A program made the position numbers and the translations under genes. This document shows positions 58,388 through 64,000 of a stretch of DNA of 64,000 bases, one piece after another; position 1 is the first letter of the stretch; every line of letters starts with the position of its first letter. The notes under the pieces were generated by a model that searched no databases, was not told the origin of the DNA, and was given only the letters and a program-made list of their open reading frames with translations. Source of the DNA: Bonia amplexicaulis (Eukaryota > Streptophyta > Magnoliopsida > Poales > Poaceae); the NCBI GenBank assembly GCA_036346245.1, contig CM070742.1, forward strand, positions 1,738,501 through 1,802,500, in the 5' to 3' direction.

Positions 58388-61300
58388 ATGGCGTCCTCAT
58401 CCACCGCCGCACTCGGTGACGCACCCTCTCCCTCCTCTCCCCCACTTGGTCTCCGGCCCCTCTCACTCGCTTCCCCTCTCCATTCCAGAGGCCGTGCAGG
58501 TCCTCGTCGGCTCCCTCGCCGACGACTCCCCCGTTGCCCGCGACGCCGCCCTAGCCGCCCTCCGCGAGATCGCGCCGCTGTAAGGATTGCTCCCGTGTAC
58601 CGCTCCCTTCCGCGGGAAGCAATTTGGTAAATTCGTTGCTTGCTGGATGCAGGAATCCGCTGCTTGTCCTCGACTGCTGTGCCACCGTCTCCCGAGGCGG
58701 CCGTCGGGTACGCTTCTGTGCCTTTGGGATAAAAATTTGCTCATTAGGGCACTTATTTTCGGTTTGTTTGGATTGAGGGTATGAACTAGTTCTGGTTTAT
58801 GTGGATTGTAGCGGTTTGGCAACATGGCTGGGGTTTTTCTCGTAATGGCTTCTGCCGTGAGGGTTATCGACCGCTCGGACGCTGAACGCGAATTCCTCCG
58901 GAAAATTGCGAAGATTGCAACTGCAGAGATTGTTAGCTCAAAGGTATCGTATGTTATCAATCTGTCTCCTTGTGTTTTTTAGCTCAATACTAGATGGTGA
59001 GCTGGAAACTAAGGGACTGTTTTGCAGCCCCACACCTTCGTTTCCGGCACCAGTTACATAACTACAGATAGTTTTACGTGGGTTGCTAAACAGATAACGT
59101 ACAAATTAGCATCCATAGGGATATGAGAGCTGCTACAGTAGGTATGATAATCTGCTATGATTGTCACACTATTGGATGAAATGAAACTGATAATCCCTGC
59201 CAGAATAAAATGCTATGTAATGAACAATTTGATTATTACACACCTTACTTATTGTAAGTAAAGTTAAAAGATTTCCCCTGCCTCCTCAGAAGCTGGAAGA
59301 TTTGTGCATTACAGTTTAATAAGCTGTTGGATACTTCAACTGTATGTAGAAGTCCAAAATATCATTTGAAATGTAACATTTATAGAACCACTAAGATTTC
59401 ATTGTAGTACCTACTACTTGATTGTTACTCGTTGTATCTAGTGTTGAAACATTCTTCTATACCATTTATAACCATTTAAATTCAGATTGATGTAAAGAGT
59501 GTAACTTTCTAAACTCAGCAATTTTGATATTCTACAAAACATCTCAACCGTAGACATTTTATTTGGCCAGATGGCCTTGATATTCTGTAGTCAAGATCAT
59601 TGCCGGGTTTCCAAACTAGCGGTGTTACATGCTGCAGTTCTTTAGTGTGGTGGAGCTGGGCACATAAGCCCTGACCGTGCGACCGATCAGCATGTTTTTT
59701 CCTTCTTCATGGCTGTTGATTTTTTCCCTTTGTGCCTGTTTAGAAACACCATGTGTGGAATGTTCTACTCCTGAATGTTAACAAGGGATGCCATTTGTTT
59801 GCACTTTGATGCCTCATTAGTCATTAGGCATTACTGTCCAAATGGCTTTTCACAATAATATTGTTTCTCAAAATTAAGCTACTGAAACGAAGCCCTCCAT
59901 TTCCCCTGTGTTTTGACAAGTGCAGCAGCTTATATGATGCATCTTAAACATGCTCAAGTAATCTCAGCTTATTTGTTTTCTAAGCTTATGAGCCCCATAA
60001 GTCACTCTCTACTGTCTTTAACTTCTATCCGTATCATGGCTTAAGGTTAAAGTTAAGCCCAGACATAAGCAGATTGCCTATGCCTTTTTAAGCTTATAAG
60101 CCACATAACCTTAAGCAAGCTAGGCAAAAGAGTCCCTAAATATATTCTTTGTTGTTGAGGTAGTTTCCCGACTCCTAAGGAGTGAACTATCATGACGACG
60201 GGTTACTATCACTACACGTTGAAAGTAGGTCAGTGATTACTTTCGTGAACATGGTCCCAATATCATGAAAATACGGTATTGGGAGCCACATACAAGTTTA
60301 TTTTTCTTTTTTTGTCTTCGTTTCATGGTTTTGAACATTAATAATGTTATCTATTTACAATGTGGGCTATCCTAATGCACTTCAATAATAAGGATGCATT
60401 ATGTTTGCCTTTACTTCTTTTGATTTTTTGTGTTTTTTTGTCTCCTATCTTGTTTCGTTTGGTTGATATAATCATTGTTTTTTGTCGAACAGGACTTCAA
60501 TGCTGATTGGCAAAGAGCAGCAGCTAGTCTTCTTGTTGCCATAGGGTCACATGATCCAGACTTGGTACGCCTTTTCCCAACCATTGTACCTTCTGTTTGT
60601 GTATATAACTATATATGTGTTAAATACTATGATTAAGGCTGTGTTTACATGCTTATTTAGGAAGCACATAGGTCATAGGGGCAATTGGCTTGGTAACGCC
60701 CAAAAAAGGTTTAGTTATGGAAACAATACTATAAAAGATCATCACGTTGGCCAGAGGGAGGCTATAGGAGGCACAAGTCTTGTAGAGACGTCGCCTTGGA
60801 CGGAGAGGAACTGATGGAAAAGGGTATTGAAGAAGGGTGTTTTTGGTTATTTTGAGAAAATAATAGTGGATAGTGTCATGATCCAACACAAACAAGGTTT
60901 GTAGTCCCGTCTAGCCAGTAGCCACAGGGTTTCACTAATCAAGTCCATTATGAGTTTCAATACCAAACTTTTCTAGTTAGCAATGGTTCACTAATCTATA
61001 ATTTTGAAAGACTTTCTGGTAGACATGTTTCATGTTGCTCCAGGGCTAGTTTTCTAATAATGCGCTGGTTAACATTAACTTTGGTAAATGTATGCATCAG
61101 AAATCTTATGCTCTTCTCAAAGTCTTCCTTCTAAGGAGAATCCATTTCTGTCTTGGATGACCGCCAGGGAAAAAAAACTTGCACTCTTAATGGCAGAGTG
61201 TGGGGTAGATTGTTTTCTCTGTGCCAATCAGCTATAGCTCTTTCTAGTGTCATCTTGAAAGTTGAAATGTATTATCATAAGTCAGAAATTACTAAAGCAG

Positions 61301-63188
61301 CCTACTTACAGTAAACTTCGTAGCTGGTTTTAAGTATAACTTTCCTTTTTCATTGTTCCCAGCTTGATCTCTTTCTTCACATTTCTATTGGCTTTGGGTG
61401 CTGGTGACTCTTTACTACTCCGTAGTCTGGCACAATAATACCAATCTGTTGACCTAACTTGTTGTAGATGATGGAGGAAATATTTCTTTACTTCTCTGGA
61501 CCAACTTCTGCCTTGCCATCCATGTTACAGATACTTGCAGATTTCGCATTAGCTGAAGGTTAAGCACATTTTTTAGTTTAATTTCCATCTGATTGGGCTG
61601 GACTGCTGAATTCACAACTTGTTCTTGCTTATTTGAAGCCTTGCAGTTCACCCCACGATTAAAGGATGTACTTTTGCGTGTTTTACCTATCCTAGGAAGT
61701 GTACGAGATGGCCAACGACCTGTTTTTGCGAATGGTACTGTGTATGAAATTTCCTCCAATCATCAGCATTTGTTCTGGTTTCTACGTTCATATGTTTCCG
61801 GAAATTTGAAACGATATACAAAACCTTCTTTTGAATCCATTGATACAATGTTTTCCTTCTATTTGCAGCATTTAAGTGTTGGTGCCAGGCTGCATGTCAG
61901 TACATAGGAGATGCCCCCTCCGAGCTTCCTTTCGATACTGATGTCATGTAAAGTTTTCTATGAGAGAGAATTTTTTTATTTGAGGTAATGGGAGCTGTTA
62001 TGCCATCTGTCTAATATTTGAACTACAGGTCCTTCATGAATTCAGTATTTGAATTACTTCTAAAAGTATGGACAGGCTCGCGTGATCTAAAGGTACACGC
62101 CATGGCTTAAACTTGGCTTATTTAGTTGTTGACTTGTTGCTATGTACACCCCTTACAATAATATAGCGTCTCAACTGATTGGAGCATGCTGTATGTGTTT
62201 GGATGCATGAATAATGCTTAGACCTATATAAATAACTTTGGTACAATTGTCAGAAACACATACTTGCCAATAAAACTGATACACATCAATAGTTTTGTAG
62301 TTCAATGCTGAAATCATCTCATGCTGAGCCTCATGCAATAGCTCAATATGTTATGATCCACCATTATTAAGGCTATTGGGTGATAGTGGTGTGTTCAATA
62401 AGTGCTAAGAATCCTACGATGCACCCAGATGCAACTGTCCGACAAAATAATGTTCCAATTCTTGGTGTGACTGTCAACACCTGGAAATGTATTAAGTCAG
62501 AATTTCCTTGAAGTGTGATTTTTGTCCGTTCGATCCTAGGGAGACAATTAGTGATTTTGCTCTGAGGTGCAGATCAGATGATTGCTGTCCATTCCCCGTC
62601 AATCAGATGGCTAGGATTGTGAGTTCGCATTCTCCCATTTTAATGGGAGTTCCTACAGATACGGCCCCTGGCACCAAATTGGATAATCAATGTTTGGAGT
62701 CCCTTGTACAATGGACTTTTTCCTTCTCCTTTGTCACTTAAGACCATTGCAGATTTGCTACAGTGTTGGGATCTTAATGGCTTAGTGCACTGCTCTTGTA
62801 GTAATGTAGTGTATATTCTTTTTTTTAAATTCCAACATAATATTGCCTGATCAAATTAACTGCTAAATACTGCTTATTGTCTGGTTAACATTTTCATCAG
62901 GTGCGGTTGTCTTCTGTGGAGGCTTTGGGAGAAATGGTTGGCCTGGTCACTAGGTCACAGTTGAAATCAGCACTGGCAAGGATTATACCAACGATGCTGG
63001 ACCTGTATGGGTTCTATTCTCATATATTTACTGAAGATGGTTGCCAAATTCTCCCAGACATTTATCTGTTTTGCTCATGTAGATGTAGGAAAGATCAAGA
63101 AGTTGCTTTTGTTGCGTCTCGCAGTCTTCATAACCTTCTTAATGCGTCATTACTGTCAGAAAGTGGTCCTCCTTTACTTGATTTTGAG
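58388..63188 (+). CDS. SGR6: SHOOT GRAVITROPISM 6 (SGR6), HEAT-repeat protein, 5' part; continues beyond the window
   Basis: Eleven exons: 58388-58415, 58489-58579, 58653-58707, 58812-58943, 60493-60564, 61468-61558, 61639-61734, 61869-61947, 62029-62092, 62901-63004 and 63089-63188. They total 912 nt, exactly 304 codons, with all phases consistent. The protein starts MASSSTAAL and runs through VQVLVGSLADDSPVARDAAL, NPLLVLDCC, RFGNMAGVFLVMAS, DFNADWQRAAASLL, LQFTPRLKDVLLRVLPILG, AFKCWCQAA, VRLSSVEALGEMVGL and SLHNLLNASLLSESGPPLLD. These are HEAT-type helices closely matching plant SGR6 (relative of animal MROH1). SGR6 is a large (about 1,700 residues in Arabidopsis) vacuolar-membrane-associated protein needed for gravity response of shoots. 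The last junction (63004/63089) removes an 84-bp in-frame intron, so retention would still leave an open frame. No further exon is recognised up to 64000. Confidence 0.9.
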
Positions 63189-64000
63189 GTAAATTAAGAA
63201 CATTCTTAAGACATACAATTTTTACTCCATAAATAAATAGCTATTTTGTATGTTTGTTTTTCTTCATAAATTCATTTTATTACAATTATCATAACTAATA
63301 TGTATTTTGCAATTTTATTCATCACTTGTATTGCAACATGTGAAGTCTTTTTGCTTTTATTCAGTACATCATTGTAACTTGTAAGTATGTAAAGACACCA
63401 TGATAAAATTGTTATATGTTTGTAGGCATGGCAGACATAGACATTTATACCATTAATAAAAGATGTCATGAACATGACAGGGAACACAAGGGTGGATAGT
63501 CTTCATGTATAACTGCAGATTCTTGTATGATCACTAAAAAAAAGGTCAATGATATCTGTTGCCGTTGCAGTAAACATGATGTGAGTGTGTCTAACAAATA
63601 ATTGTAGATAGCTAAATATAGTAGATTGTAATTATTCTAAATGACAGAAAAACATGACATATTCTTGCGCAAGAGTTTTGGGAAGTTTGATTGCCATCTC
63701 TTAAAAAATTGTTCTATGAATAAAATATCAAATCATGGAAGTTGTTCTTTATTTTAAAGTTTAAACTTACTTAACCCGTGAAGTCATCTCAGCAATTTGC
63801 TTATATTGTGTTTGTGTACTTGGCCAACCACACGATTGAAAATTTATGAATAACTTTTCCAAATGTATGATTTAGACATATAATTAGTGGCATGGAGCAG
63901 TGGACTGAGGTGGTACATTTTCATGGCTACAAAGTAGTGGCTGCGCATTTTGGTGTCAACGTTTGATATTCTGCTTTCATTGCTATTGCAACTGCCGTCA
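63189..64000 (+). other. SGR6 intron sequence to the window end
   Basis: AT-rich, no exon recognised; the gene is expected to continue downstream. Confidence 0.6.

Noticed and set aside
1..64000. CRISPR arrays, bacterial operons, attachment sites or replication origins
   Set aside because: The window is plant nuclear DNA; tandem repeats found have no spacer-repeat architecture.

Overview
The window is nuclear DNA from a grass (Poaceae), probably a panicoid. I infer this from intron-containing plant genes with GC-rich exons and AT-rich introns, plant-only families (tonoplast aquaporin TIP1, SGR6-type HEAT protein, plant defensin, plant EH/Pan1 protein, peroxisomal acyl-activating enzyme), and a dense load of grass-type MITEs, CACTA elements and small LTR elements. 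The exact species cannot be read from the sequence.

Layout. 29-2120 (-): complete nucleotide-diphospho-sugar transferase. 2.1-8.1 kb: repeats and a pyrimidine-rich GC block. 8114-8998 (+): bHLH transcription factor. 9-14.2 kb: AT-rich repeats and the remnant of a Ty3/gypsy-like element with an 85-bp tandem array. 14629-16471 (+): peroxisomal acyl-activating enzyme with a 1-base frame break. 17932-18293: PIF/Harbinger-like MITE. 20669-21015 (+): plant defensin. About 21.7-23.5 kb: decayed CACTA element carrying a host-like exon. 23998-27255 (+): adenylate kinase, with a hAT MITE in intron 1. 28868-30259 (-): 3' end of an EH-domain/Pan1-like endocytosis gene. 30260-30359: 100-N assembly gap. 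31114-31224 (+): last exon of a Rab18/RABC GTPase. 33.2-37.2 kb: tandem segmental duplication whose copies carry different insertions. 39209-40800 (-): TIP1 aquaporin with a frame break. 43475-44873: CACTA element with CCA target-site duplication. 46048-48458: young non-autonomous LTR element with identical LTRs. 51880-52357 (+): CKS1. 54738-56910 (+): 5'-truncated DUF1997-type gene with frame breaks. 58388-63188 and beyond (+): first eleven exons of SGR6.

The genes do not form one pathway. They are ordinary housekeeping or stress genes: endomembrane traffic (EH protein, Rab18, SGR6), vacuolar water transport, cell cycle (CKS1), nucleotide metabolism, peroxisomal acyl activation and defence.

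Two general messages. First, four otherwise conserved genes share the same kind of lesion, a single missing base usually in a short G or C run, which looks more like uncorrected assembly error than gene death. Second, the window holds unusually clean transposon histories: intact target-site duplications for five insertions, and an internal empty site in a duplicated segment. I found no convincing previously undescribed functional system. The least explained items are the host-like exon in the CACTA element, the hairpin-bearing 85-bp array, and an abundant AT-rich dispersed repeat with at least nine copies.
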